Shown here piece after piece: positions 16,604-24,129 of a stretch of DNA of 31,139 nucleotides; position 1 is the stretch's first letter; each line of letters opens with the position of its first letter. The DNA is from SZAS-18 sp031370675. Lineage in GTDB: Bacteria > Verrucomicrobiota > Verrucomicrobiia > Chthoniobacterales > SZAS-18. The notes below the pieces were generated by a model. That model searched no databases, had not been told where the DNA came from, and was given only the letters and a program-made list of their open reading frames with translations. Where the stretch lies: the NCBI GenBank assembly GCA_031370675.1, contig JANMQT010000382.1, positions 1-31,139 on the forward strand, written 5' to 3'. Made by a program: the position numbers and the translations under genes.

Positions 16604-17949
16604 ACGCCCGGCGCCGTGGCAGGCGCCGCATCCTGCATGGGCTTACGCGCGAGTGGACGGGGCGTTTCCTCGGCGTGGAAATCAATCCGCGGCGCAATCC
16701 CAAAGCGCCGCTGCAGCCGGCAGAAAAAATAAAACACCTTCATCCGCCACCACAAGCGGAAGGGCAGCTCCGTCGCGCCCCCCACGATCGCCACAATCGC
16801 GCTCGGGATTTTCATCACGGGAGCGGGATGCATGAAGATTTCAAACGACGGGTTGTCGTAGAACGCCGTGATCATCTTGACGTAAACGGTCATCATCCGG
16901 TGCACGTCGCGCGTGTAAAATCTCCGCTGGGCCGGGCTCAGTCCGGCCGCCCCGGCGGCGTCTGCTTCACCCATGAGCCGCGCCGCCACCCGCGCGGATT
17001 TCAGCGCCATCATCACCCCCGATGAAAAAATCGGATCGGTGAAACCCGCGGCATCGCCGACAAAAAACACGCGGGGATGCGGCGCAAACGTCTCAAAGCG
17101 GTAGCTGTAATCCGCCGTGGTATGGATCCCACCGATGCGTTCGGCGTCGCGCAGCCGGTCATGGAGCTCCTTGTAGCTCTGCGTCACGAAATCAAAGCTC
17201 TCCTCCGGCTTCCGGCCGCTCTCCTGCAAATCATCGACCCGCTGCACGTAGCCGACCGACGTCTTTTCCGCGTCGAGCGGAATAAACCAGAACCAGCCGC
17301 CGGGCAGACGCACGATCGTGATGTGCCCCGCCGCATCGCCCTCGTTGCGAAATACGCCGCGGAAATGCGCGTAGGTCGCGATCCGTCGATCCGCCTGGGT
17401 CGGCACGCGAGACAGTCCCAGGCGCTTGCCGACAAAAGTGTCGCGGCCCGTCGCGTCCAGCAGCCACCGGCAGCGCACCGTGTGCGTCGTTCCCTGCCAT
17501 TCGTAGGTCACCTCCTGATCGGAGTCGCCGAGCACCAGTCCGGTGGCGCGGGCTTCCTCGCGCACGGTGCAGCCCAGGCTTGCGGCGTGGTCGAGCAGCA
17601 CCTGATCAAAGCGCGCGCGTTCGACCTGAAAAGTCTGGCCGTATTCCGGCCCGATGCCGCGCGCGAACCAAAACCGCTGAAAACGCGTGCCGTTCGCCGT
17701 GCAAAATTCCGCGCCCTTTTTCGGCATGAAGCCGCCGTCGACCAGCTTTGGCCAGACGCCCGTTTCCTTGAACAGGTCGTTGCTGAAGGGGAGCATCGAC
17801 TCGCCGATGTGGAAGCGCGGAAACTTCTCCCGCTCGAGAATGAGGACTTTGCGTCCCGCCTTTGCGAGGTAGGCGCCGGCGGTGCTGCCTCCCGGACCGC
17901 CCCCGATGATCACCGTATCGAAGGACTCGACGGTGGACGGCTCAAGCAT
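16600..17949 (-). CDS. FAD-dependent halogenase-like oxidoreductase
   Basis: The 449-residue flavoprotein has an N-terminal dinucleotide-binding motif VIIGGGPGGSTAG (13-25). FPRFHIGESMLP (43-54) follows, and GGFMPKKGAEF (72-82) carries a Lys in the position conserved in carrier-dependent halogenases. The halogenase signature WxWxIP is present as WFWFIP (219-224). VFFVGDAAGFTDPIFSSG (294-311) holds the flavin-binding and F..P..S.G motifs. Flavin halogenases make HOCl or HOBr from reduced FAD, O2 and halide. An ACP-bound aromatic or phenolic group is the likely substrate, given the gene directly upstream. Homologues in flexirubin and xanthomonadin loci suggest pigment chlorination or bromination. 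The start could be ATG 17949 or 17964. The alternative is a geranylgeranyl-reductase-like oxidoreductase. Confidence 0.85.
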   Translation of the reverse strand: MLEPSTVESFDTVIIGGGPGGSTAGAYLAKAGRKVLILEREKFPRFHIGESMLPFSNDLFKETGVWPKLVDGGFMPKKGAEFCTANGTRFQRFWFARGIGPEYGQTFQVERARFDQVLLDHAASLGCTVREEARATGLVLGDSDQEVTYEWQGTTHTVRCRWLLDATGRDTFVGKRLGLSRVPTQADRRIATYAHFRGVFRNEGDAAGHITIVRLPGGWFWFIPLDAEKTSVGYVQRVDDLQESGRKPEESFDFVTQSYKELHDRLRDAERIGGIHTTADYSYRFETFAPHPRVFFVGDAAGFTDPIFSSGVMMALKSARVAARLMGEADAAGAAGLSPAQRRFYTRDVHRMMTVYVKMITAFYDNPSFEIFMHPAPVMKIPSAIVAIVGGATELPFRLWWRMKVFYFFCRLQRRFGIAPRIDFHAEETPRPLARKPMQDAAPATAPGV

Positions 17950-18016
17950 GATGGAACGTTCCATGAAGCGGCGAAAATGGAAAGCCAATCCGGACCGGAC
18001 TGGCCTCCGCAAGAAA

Positions 18017-18268
18017 TCAGACGTTTCGCCTCAGCCAATCCCGCAGCGTCCCCAGACTCTGCAAGGCTTCGCGCGCGGTCGCGGGATCCTTGATCGGCAC
18101 CTTGTAAAACTGTTCCACCGCGAGGGTCATCTGCATGGCATCGATCGAATCAAGCCCCAGGCCGCCGGGGCCAAACAACGGCATGTCCTCCGCGATCTCC
18201 GTGGGTTCCACCTTGAGCATGCAGTTCTCCACCAGCAAATTCCTGAGATCCTCGAGTCTGATTTCCAT
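18017..18268 (-). CDS. Acyl carrier protein
   Basis: The 83-residue carrier has the phosphopantetheine site LGLDSIDAMQ, with Ser41 as attachment residue. It has the usual helix I (EDLRNLLVENC) and acidic helix II, and LFGPGGLGLDSI fits the fatty-acid/polyketide ACP family. It lies immediately after the ketosynthase pair and before the halogenase-like gene, so it most likely carries the growing chain in this cluster and presents it to the dehydratase and halogenase. It must be activated by a phosphopantetheinyl transferase encoded elsewhere. The gap to the upstream ketosynthase-like gene is 84 bases, the longest in the operon. Confidence 0.93.
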   Translation of the reverse strand: MEIRLEDLRNLLVENCMLKVEPTEIAEDMPLFGPGGLGLDSIDAMQMTLAVEQFYKVPIKDPATAREALQSLGTLRDWLRRNV

Positions 18269-18352
18269 GCAATAAGGCTTCGGCGCGCGTGGGCCAGTCG
18301 GTCGGATGAAATTCTCCCCGGCTGGTCGCGTGGCGACACCCGCGATGTTTCC

Positions 18353-19396
18353 TTACGTCCGCGATACTTTCAAGGCCGAGATCTGGTGGTTCTGCCCCCA
18401 GATCGGCACCACGCACGCATTTGCCCCGGACAGATGCACCCCGCCGTGCAACACCCGCAGCGTGTTCCAACCCGCCGTGGCGGTGAATGCCTCGCCGAGA
18501 TAACTGGCATCCACCACCTCAGGGCGCGTACCCGACGCGTCGTGGGCAATACCCTCCAACCACGAGTGACCCGCCGTTGGAAAAATCGGGAGCTCGGGAA
18601 AGAAATTGGCCAGAGTTGCGCGCGCCGCGACCCGCGCCGCCGCGGGATTGCGGTAGGAGTGGCCCGGTGAGATCGCATCGATGCGACCAAGATCTTTCGC
18701 TGCGTTCGGCCGGCGCAGGAGCACCGCCGACGCACCTTCGGCGGGCCGGAAGGCGCGGCCGGGACGCAACCATCCGGCCGCGGCGTACGCCTCGACGGAA
18801 ATGATGTCGAGTTCCTCCGCCGCGACGACCAACACGGCATCCACCTCATCCAGCGCAAGCCAGGTCGCACCCACTCGGACGGCTTCGCCCCACGCGGCGT
18901 CGTCGCCCACCACGGCGTACGCGGCCCCCCCGATTCCAAGGATGGAAGCCGCGTGCGAAAGCGGCGAATTGTAAACCGTCTCTGGAAACAACGCGGGGCT
19001 TGCGGCCGACGGGCCAAGCCGGATGGTTTGTTCAAAGAAACGGCGCGAGTACGCGGGGCAGCCGCAAAAAAATGCGCCCACGATGCCCAACCGGGCGTCC
19101 TCCGGCCCCTGCCATTCCGCCAGCGCCTGCGCGGCCGCCTCGACCAGAAAGGTCGCGACCGGACTTGCGCGGCGCAGCCGCGGTTCGCGCACCCAGCGAT
19201 CCAACGCCGGCTGCTTGGGGTCCACGCGCAGCACGGGATACCGCTTGGTATCCGGCGCGCGCAACGACACCAGTTCCGACTCGGGAATCGGATCGCGCTT
19301 GAGCAGCGCCGCGACCCCCGCGCCCGCCGGGCTGATCGCGCCGCAGCCCGCCACGGCCACGGGAAACAACGGATGGTGTAACGCGGACACACTCAC
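18353..19396 (-). CDS. Chain-length-factor-like ketosynthase homologue lacking the catalytic Cys
   Basis: The 347-residue protein has the thiolase fold of beta-ketoacyl synthases: AGCGAISPAG at the N-terminus, SPLSHAASILGIGG before the active site, DAVLVVAAEELD after it, and HLSGANACVVPIWG at the end. At the nucleophile position the sequence reads VVGDDAAWG (162-170), with no Cys. The HGT motif is also absent and only a partial GH remains. It is thus probably a non-catalytic partner, like the chain length factor of type II polyketide synthases or ApeC of aryl-polyene systems. The start GTG (19396) overlaps the upstream ketosynthase stop (GTGA); GTG at 19390 is an alternative. The coupling supports a heterodimer with the upstream ketosynthase. 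Confidence 0.85.
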   Translation of the reverse strand: MSVSALHHPLFPVAVAGCGAISPAGAGVAALLKRDPIPESELVSLRAPDTKRYPVLRVDPKQPALDRWVREPRLRRASPVATFLVEAAAQALAEWQGPEDARLGIVGAFFCGCPAYSRRFFEQTIRLGPSAASPALFPETVYNSPLSHAASILGIGGAAYAVVGDDAAWGEAVRVGATWLALDEVDAVLVVAAEELDIISVEAYAAAGWLRPGRAFRPAEGASAVLLRRPNAAKDLGRIDAISPGHSYRNPAAARVAARATLANFFPELPIFPTAGHSWLEGIAHDASGTRPEVVDASYLGEAFTATAGWNTLRVLHGGVHLSGANACVVPIWGQNHQISALKVSRT

Positions 19397-20628
19397 GGGA
19401 CGGCGGCAAAGATGAGCGCGGCATTCGATCCGCCGAAACCAAGATTGACGCTGGCCGCGGAGCGAAGATCGGGGGCGGCGGAATCCGCCACGTTCACGAG
19501 CGACGACGCGATTTCGGGCATCGGCTCCCGTGTGGCGATCTGCGGCGGGAGACGTCGGTGGCGAAGCGCCTGCACGGTGAACACCGCCTCCAGTGCCCCG
19601 GCGGCGCCCAGCGTGTGGCCGATGGCCGCCTTGGTGGAGCTCACGCGGACGTGTTCGCCCGGCGTTCGGCCAAAGAACGCCGCGTACGCCGCCACTTCGG
19701 CCGTGTCGTTCAGCGGAGTCGCGGTGCCGTGCGCATTGATGTAGCCAATCGCGTTGGGATCGATCCGCGCGCGCCGCGCGGCCATGCGCAGCGCCGATGC
19801 GAGCGCCATTCCGTCGGGCGAGGGCTGGGTCAGATGATTCAAATCGGTCGCGTGACCGTAACCGCAGAAGCGTGCCATCGCCGGCGCGCCACGCCGCGTC
19901 GCATGCGCCATGGTCTCCAGCACCAGGAAGGCGGCCCCCTCCCCCAGCATCAAGCCATCGCGGGCACGATCGAACGGCCGGCAACTGGTGATGCTGGTGG
20001 CTTGCAGGCAATCGAAACCGAGGAAGACCAGTTCCGACAGCGCTTCGTAGCCGCCGCACAGGACGATTTCCGCCTGCCCCGTGAGCAACAGGTCGGCGGC
20101 ATGGCCCACCGCGTTGGCCCCGCTCGCGCAGGCGTTGCCGATGATGTGGGTGATTCCGGCGCGAAAGCCCAGGGCATCCTGCAGATCCAGCAGTTGCTGT
20201 TGTGGTTGCTGCCTGGCGATCGGACCGAGCAATCCGCCGGGGCGTCGCGCGATCAGCCCGCGCAGAAATTCCTCGCCCCATTCCATCGCACCTGCCGTCG
20301 TGGCAACACTCAACGCGATCCTCTCCAAGGCGGGCGATCCCAGGACGCCGGCCTGCGCGAGCGCCTCGCGGGCGGGCGGAAGCATCAGGCGCGACGCCCG
20401 CGAAAGCCGCGGTGCGTGACCGTGGCACGGCGCCAGCCATTCCGGCTTCACCTCGGCCGCCTGCTGGCACCGACACGACGAAACATCAAAGACCGTGACC
20501 GGCCCCGAGCCATCTTCCCCGGCGAGCAACCGGCGCCAGATTTCGTCCACGTTCCCGCCCAGCGCGCAGACCGCGCCCAGGCCGGTGATGACGACCCCAT
20601 CCGTATCGGCGGCGACGGCCGGAGTCAT
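19393..20628 (-). CDS. Beta-ketoacyl-ACP synthase (active ketosynthase)
   Basis: This FabF/KS-alpha type condensing enzyme has 411 residues. It extends an ACP-bound chain with malonyl-ACP. The catalytic triad is complete: Cys167 in GNACASGANAVGH, His300 in NAHGTATPLND and His338 in STKAAIGHTLGAAG, with Lys333. VVITGLGAVCALG is the family opening. The ATG at 20628 overlaps the stop of the upstream membrane-protein gene (ATGA), so a longer version from 20682 is not needed. The order KS, Cys-less KS, ACP mirrors the KS-alpha/CLF/ACP order of type II polyketide synthases. Product length cannot be predicted from the sequence. Confidence 0.93.
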   Translation of the reverse strand: MTPAVAADTDGVVITGLGAVCALGGNVDEIWRRLLAGEDGSGPVTVFDVSSCRCQQAAEVKPEWLAPCHGHAPRLSRASRLMLPPAREALAQAGVLGSPALERIALSVATTAGAMEWGEEFLRGLIARRPGGLLGPIARQQPQQQLLDLQDALGFRAGITHIIGNACASGANAVGHAADLLLTGQAEIVLCGGYEALSELVFLGFDCLQATSITSCRPFDRARDGLMLGEGAAFLVLETMAHATRRGAPAMARFCGYGHATDLNHLTQPSPDGMALASALRMAARRARIDPNAIGYINAHGTATPLNDTAEVAAYAAFFGRTPGEHVRVSSTKAAIGHTLGAAGALEAVFTVQALRHRRLPPQIATREPMPEIASSLVNVADSAAPDLRSAASVNLGFGGSNAALIFAAVP

Positions 20629-20993
20629 GCGGAAGATCGGCTGATCGTCGCCTTCGCTCGCCGCCAAGCCCGGCTGTACCACCAGAATGAAAAACCGAAG
20701 AACGCGGCGCCGCAGAGATTCACACCGAGGGTGTAACCGAGGTGATAGGTGCGCCCCGTGTTGTGCAGCGCGTAGATCGCGACATCGCCGCCCGTCGCCA
20801 GCCGGGGGAGCGCCAGCGGCATGAGCGCGCCATGGACGAGCCCGAGACCAAACCCCGCCGGATCACTTCCGTTGAGCCCGGTGCGCGCCGTGCGATCGAG
20901 GATCATTCCCACCCCGAACATGACAAGCGTCCAGATGGCAAAAGTGACAAGAAGGTTGCGCCACTTGGCTGGCGCACTCGTGGGGCTGGACAT
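20625..20993 (-). CDS. Small membrane protein heading the polyene-type operon
   Basis: The 122-residue protein has a hydrophobic segment near the N-terminus (LLVTFAIWTLVMFGVGMIL), a small middle part (FGLGLVHGALMPLALPRLATGGDVAIYALHNTGRTYHLGY) and a second hydrophobic segment (LGVNLCGAAFFGFSFWWYS). No named family is recognised with confidence. The ATG at 20993 is preferred over 21029, because the longer form overlaps the divergent methyltransferase start and a promoter-like -10 lies just before 20993. It is translationally coupled to the ketosynthase (ATGA), which suggests a role in the pathway, perhaps as a membrane scaffold; this is inference. Confidence 0.75.
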   Translation of the reverse strand: MSSPTSAPAKWRNLLVTFAIWTLVMFGVGMILDRTARTGLNGSDPAGFGLGLVHGALMPLALPRLATGGDVAIYALHNTGRTYHLGYTLGVNLCGAAFFGFSFWWYSRAWRRAKATISRSSA

Positions 20994-20999
20994 CGCCGC

Positions 21000-21029
21000 A
21001 CTATCGGATGCAATGGCGGACGATGCCAA
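21000..21029 (-). promoter_or_regulatory. Predicted promoter of the polyene-type operon
   Basis: On the minus strand, TTGGCA (21029-21024; 5 of 6 to TTGACA) and GATAGT (21005-21000; 4 of 6 to TATAAT) are 18 bases apart. The -10 ends 6 bases before the ATG at 20993, so the message would be leaderless. The -35 overlaps the start codon of the divergent methyltransferase at 21023, so the two genes may influence each other. Confidence 0.4.
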
Positions 21030-21718
21030 CCATAACCTCGAAATCGGTGCGGGCCGCTCGCATCGAGCAGATCGCCGCGCGCTTTGGTTCGCGCTGGCAC
21101 CAGGGCTATGCGCGGGGAAAATTGAAACACGATCCGGTGTTCGACGACGCGGTGATCTGGGCGCGCCTTGCGGCGCTCGCGGCCGGCGACGCCCTCCTGC
21201 TGGACGCCGGCTGCGGCCTCGGCCTGCTCATCCACTGGCTGCGCGCCCATTACGTCGCCATCCCCTTGCGGGGGATCGATCCCGACGCCAAAAAAATTGC
21301 AGCCGCCCGCGCCGCGGCGGAACAGGGCGGACTTCGCGACGTGAGTTTTGAAACCGGCGACGCGTGCGATGCGGTCGCGGCATTTTCCGGCAGCGTCTTC
21401 CTGCTCGACGTCCTGCACTATCTCTCCCTGGCGGACCGCGATCGACTTCTCGAAGGCGCGGCCGCCGCGGCGCCGCCCGGCGCCGTCGTTTACGTTCGAA
21501 ACGGATTGCGCGAACACAGCTGGCGCCACCACATCACCCGGATGGAGGAATGGTTCGTCCGCTTTTCCGGCTGGATTCCCTCCCGCGGATTTCGACTCCC
21601 GGACGCGGCGGAAATCACGCGCCATTTTCCGCCGGAGAGGTTCGAGCACGACATGCGCCCGCTCTGGGGTCGCACGCCTTTCAACAGCCACCGGCTCGCG
21701 TTTGTGCGGAGGCGTTGA
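21023..21718 (+). CDS. SAM-dependent methyltransferase of the aryl-polyene type
   Basis: This class I methyltransferase of 231 residues has motif I LLLDAGCGLGLL (58-69), an acidic end of strand 2 (GIDPDAKK) and VFLLDVLHYL as motif IV. The N-terminal block YARGKLKHDPVF (29-40) resembles what I recall of the methyltransferases in aryl-polyene loci, which methylate the aromatic head group. It is divergent from the ketosynthase operon and its 3' end overlaps the convergent deacetylase gene by 38 bases. The start may be the ATG at 21008 or 21023. The substrate is inferred from context. Confidence 0.85.
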   Translation: MPTITSKSVRAARIEQIAARFGSRWHQGYARGKLKHDPVFDDAVIWARLAALAAGDALLLDAGCGLGLLIHWLRAHYVAIPLRGIDPDAKKIAAARAAAEQGGLRDVSFETGDACDAVAAFSGSVFLLDVLHYLSLADRDRLLEGAAAAAPPGAVVYVRNGLREHSWRHHITRMEEWFVRFSGWIPSRGFRLPDAAEITRHFPPERFEHDMRPLWGRTPFNSHRLAFVRRR

Positions 21719-22529
21719 CGCTAGCCGCCAGCGGGCGTCCACCCGACAACCATGAGGCGCGTGGCGGGATCACCGCGGTCCAGCCGCCCTCCCGCAGTTG
21801 CTCGAGCACGGCCGCCACGACGGCGGGATGATGCGAGTGGCCGAGCTGGTCCCGGTGGCCCTCGTGCAACATGACAATGCGACCAGGCGCGAGTTGCGCG
21901 GACACGCGGGCCGCGACTTCGGCGCCCGACGTGGCGCGTGTGTCGAGGCTCCGAATCGACCAGCCCACGACTTGGAGACCGAGTTGCCGCGCGGCCCGGT
22001 GCACAAAAACATTCGCCATGCCCGCAGGCGCGCGCACGATTTCCGTCGCAAGGCCGATTTCCTTCTGCGCGCATTCCATTTCGCGGCGCGCTGCCCACGG
22101 TCCACTCGCCCAGAATCTCGCCACGGGGTGCGTTTGCGTGTGATTGCCGAGCCCATGCCCGCGACGCACGATTTCGTCCCGCAGTGCAGGGTGCCGGCGC
22201 ACTTTTTCCCCGATGACAAAAAACGTCGCGCGCGCGCCCGCGGCGTCGAGCAGGTCCAGCAACCTCGGCGTGTCCTCCGGATCCGGGCCATCATCGATCG
22301 TCAGCCAGACTTCGCGTCGCGGGGTCACAAAGTGGGTGACGACCGGGCCAAACCATGCGCAATTCGCCAGCGTCGCGGAAACGACGAAAGCCGCGAGCGC
22401 CGGATGAAAGAGGGCATGCGCCACCCCCGGCGCGCCCGCCAGCACGGTGACCGGGGCCGTCGCCGCCATGCCCGGCAGCACCCACCACGGCAGGTAACCC
22501 CGCGGTGCCAGGGGCTTGTCTGGGTTCAC
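21681..22529 (-). CDS. Membrane-anchored polysaccharide deacetylase (NodB domain)
   Basis: The 282-residue protein has two N-terminal hydrophobic segments (about 12-65) and a carbohydrate esterase 4 domain. The domain begins VWLTIDDGPDPEDT (Asp79, Asp80) and carries the metal site GNHTQTHP (His130, His134). RAPAG (166-170) replaces the usual RPPxG, and a late IVMLHEGHRD holds the last motif. The enzyme would deacetylate an N-acetyl sugar near the membrane. The start is a GTG at 22529 overlapping the GT2 stop (GTGA). With the GT2 and PlsC-type genes it may build the glycolipid to which the polyene is attached. Flexirubin loci also carry such deacetylases. Confidence 0.9.
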   Translation of the reverse strand: MNPDKPLAPRGYLPWWVLPGMAATAPVTVLAGAPGVAHALFHPALAAFVVSATLANCAWFGPVVTHFVTPRREVWLTIDDGPDPEDTPRLLDLLDAAGARATFFVIGEKVRRHPALRDEIVRRGHGLGNHTQTHPVARFWASGPWAARREMECAQKEIGLATEIVRAPAGMANVFVHRAARQLGLQVVGWSIRSLDTRATSGAEVAARVSAQLAPGRIVMLHEGHRDQLGHSHHPAVVAAVLEQLREGGWTAVIPPRASWLSGGRPLAASVNASAQTRAGGC

Positions 22530-23311
22530 GTCGCGACCACCTTTCGCCGGCGGGACAATATTTTCGGCAGCCGTGCGAGCATGCCGAAAAAGAGCCGCGC
22601 GTGCGTGCGAATCAAGAGCGCGTTGTCGCGGACGTACCGGAAATAGGACGAGCCGCCTTCCGCGGAACTGAAATATTGGACCGGGACCGGCACATTGATC
22701 GGCCGAAATCCCGCCCAGCACAATCGCACCACGATTTCCGTGTCGAAATCGTAGCGCCGCGCGCTCCGGATTCCGTCCAGGATCGCGACGGTCTCGGCGA
22801 CGGGATAAACGCGAAAGCCAAAGAGCGAATCGGCGACGTCGGCCCAGCCGGTGTTGAGGCGCGTGAAGAAATTTCCGAAGATCCGGCCATGCACGCGCAG
22901 CGCGGGCGCATCCTTGCCGAACACGGGCCGGCCGAGAATCAGGGCATCCGGGTTTTCCCGCGCCAGCCGGAAAAATTCGGCGATCGCAGCGGCCGGATGC
23001 TGGCCGTCCGCATCCATGACCAGCGCGCGGGAAATGCCCGCCTCGCGCGCGCGCCGGAGCGCATCGAGCACCGCCGCGCCCTTGCCCCCGTTGCTTGCGC
23101 GCTGCAACACCTCAATACCCCGCCCCGACCGCGCGAGGTCCTGCACCCCACGTTCGCTCCCGTCGGTGCTGCCATCGATCACCACCCAGACGGGTTCCCA
23201 CACGCCGGCCGCCGCCGTGACCGTCTCGAGGAGTTTGGGGCCGCTGTTATACGAGGGCAGCACCACCACGCCAAAGGGAACCGGAACCGGGGCTGGCGGC
23301 ACAGAGGGCAT
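22526..23311 (-). CDS. Family 2 glycosyltransferase
   Basis: The 261-residue GT-A fold enzyme opens with FGVVVLPSYNSGPKLLETV. It has IDGSTDGSE (45-53), SNGGKGAAVLDALRRA and the metal-binding DxD as Asp100-Ala-Asp102 in VMDADGQHP. The layout resembles dolichyl-phosphate-mannose-synthase-like GT2 enzymes, but without C-terminal membrane helices. A late segment (about 225-250) is basic and hydrophobic, so membrane association is likely. It starts directly at the end of the acyltransferase gene (TGAATG) and is coupled to the deacetylase. In aryl-polyene clusters a glycosyltransferase/acyltransferase protein has the matching combination of activities; here they are separate genes. Confidence 0.9.
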   Translation of the reverse strand: MPSVPPAPVPVPFGVVVLPSYNSGPKLLETVTAAAGVWEPVWVVIDGSTDGSERGVQDLARSGRGIEVLQRASNGGKGAAVLDALRRAREAGISRALVMDADGQHPAAAIAEFFRLARENPDALILGRPVFGKDAPALRVHGRIFGNFFTRLNTGWADVADSLFGFRVYPVAETVAILDGIRSARRYDFDTEIVVRLCWAGFRPINVPVPVQYFSSAEGGSSYFRYVRDNALLIRTHARLFFGMLARLPKILSRRRKVVAT

Positions 23312-24052
23312 TCAGCGGGTGAGGACGGTGCGGAAATACGCGTCTATCACCGCGCACATTTCCCGGGCCTTTCGAAAGGAGGCTGGGTCGAATCGTTCAC
23401 CCATCTCGAATTCGTAGCCAATCGGAAAGGAGAGATCGAGATTGAAGAACCGGACGCGCTTGCCCAGAAATTGGCGGCGCGATCGGATGAGCACCGTTTG
23501 CACCGGGGCGCCGGTCCGCCGCGCCAGCAGGGCGAAACCCGGCTGCAGGGGATTGATCGGCTCCTCCACGGTGCGCGTACCCTCGGGGAAAATGATCAGC
23601 GTCTCGCCGCGCCGCAGCCGCGTCAGACACTCCTCCACAATTCCGGCTGGCTGCTCGTTGCTCACGAAGCCCGCCGCGCGCGCCAGCAGCGCCAGCAGCG
23701 GATTGCGCCACACCTCGCCCTTCACCAGGCAGAAAGTCTGCGGGAGCTCGGAGAAAAGCATGATCGCATCGAGCAGGGTGGGATGATTCACGGCGACGAT
23801 CACGCCGCGAGCCTCGCGCAACGGCGCCAGTGGACGCAGATCCCCCCGGACCACGCCGCTAGCGGCCAGATACCGCGTGTGGATGCGCGACACCGCGAAA
23901 ACAATCCACCGGCCCCAGCGTTCCCGAGTCCGGCTGGCCGGCAATGCCAGCAACGCGAGCGCGGGCACGCTTCCCACCACGCAGAGAACGAATGCCAGCA
24001 CATAGCCCCCGCAGAGGGCGCCCTGCCGCAGGCGGTGTTGGAAAGCGTTCAT
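23312..24052 (-). CDS. PlsC-type 1-acylglycerol-3-phosphate O-acyltransferase family protein
   Basis: The 246-residue acyltransferase has an N-terminal hydrophobic segment (about 12-38) and the HX4D motif VAVNHPTLLDA (His90, Asp95). GFVSNEQPAG follows, and the phosphate-binding block is IIFPEGTRT (154-161). Such enzymes transfer acyl groups to lysophosphatidate or other lipid hydroxyls. It leads the acyltransferase, glycosyltransferase, deacetylase set, so a special lipid acceptor is more likely than general phospholipid synthesis. ATG 24052 is chosen because the upstream in-frame extension runs into the DUF1810 gene and has no protein-like character. No Shine-Dalgarno is seen. Confidence 0.87.
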   Translation of the reverse strand: MNAFQHRLRQGALCGGYVLAFVLCVVGSVPALALLALPASRTRERWGRWIVFAVSRIHTRYLAASGVVRGDLRPLAPLREARGVIVAVNHPTLLDAIMLFSELPQTFCLVKGEVWRNPLLALLARAAGFVSNEQPAGIVEECLTRLRRGETLIIFPEGTRTVEEPINPLQPGFALLARRTGAPVQTVLIRSRRQFLGKRVRFFNLDLSFPIGYEFEMGERFDPASFRKAREMCAVIDAYFRTVLTR

Positions 24053-24099
24053 GGTGGCTTGAGGCCGCGCTGCCGGGCCCCCACAAACCATTCCCCAGC

Positions 24100-24127
24100 C
24101 CATCACCAAAAACCAATCACCAAAAAC
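24100..24127. repeat. Heptamer tandem repeat (CCATCAC/CAAAAAC type)
   Basis: Four consecutive 7-base units read CCATCAC, CAAAAAC, CAATCAC, CAAAAAC. The array sits in the gap between the acyltransferase start and the DUF1810 stop, and it is poorer in G+C than the surrounding DNA. Confidence 0.65.
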
Positions 24128-24129
24128 TC

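Noticed and set aside
19397..20476. N-terminal extension of the Cys-less ketosynthase (707 codons in total)
   Set aside because: The upstream half is an out-of-frame reading of the active KS gene; the GTG at 19396 is the coupled start.
19558..20736. Plus-strand open frame opposite the ketosynthase
   Set aside because: Shadow of the KS gene; no motifs.
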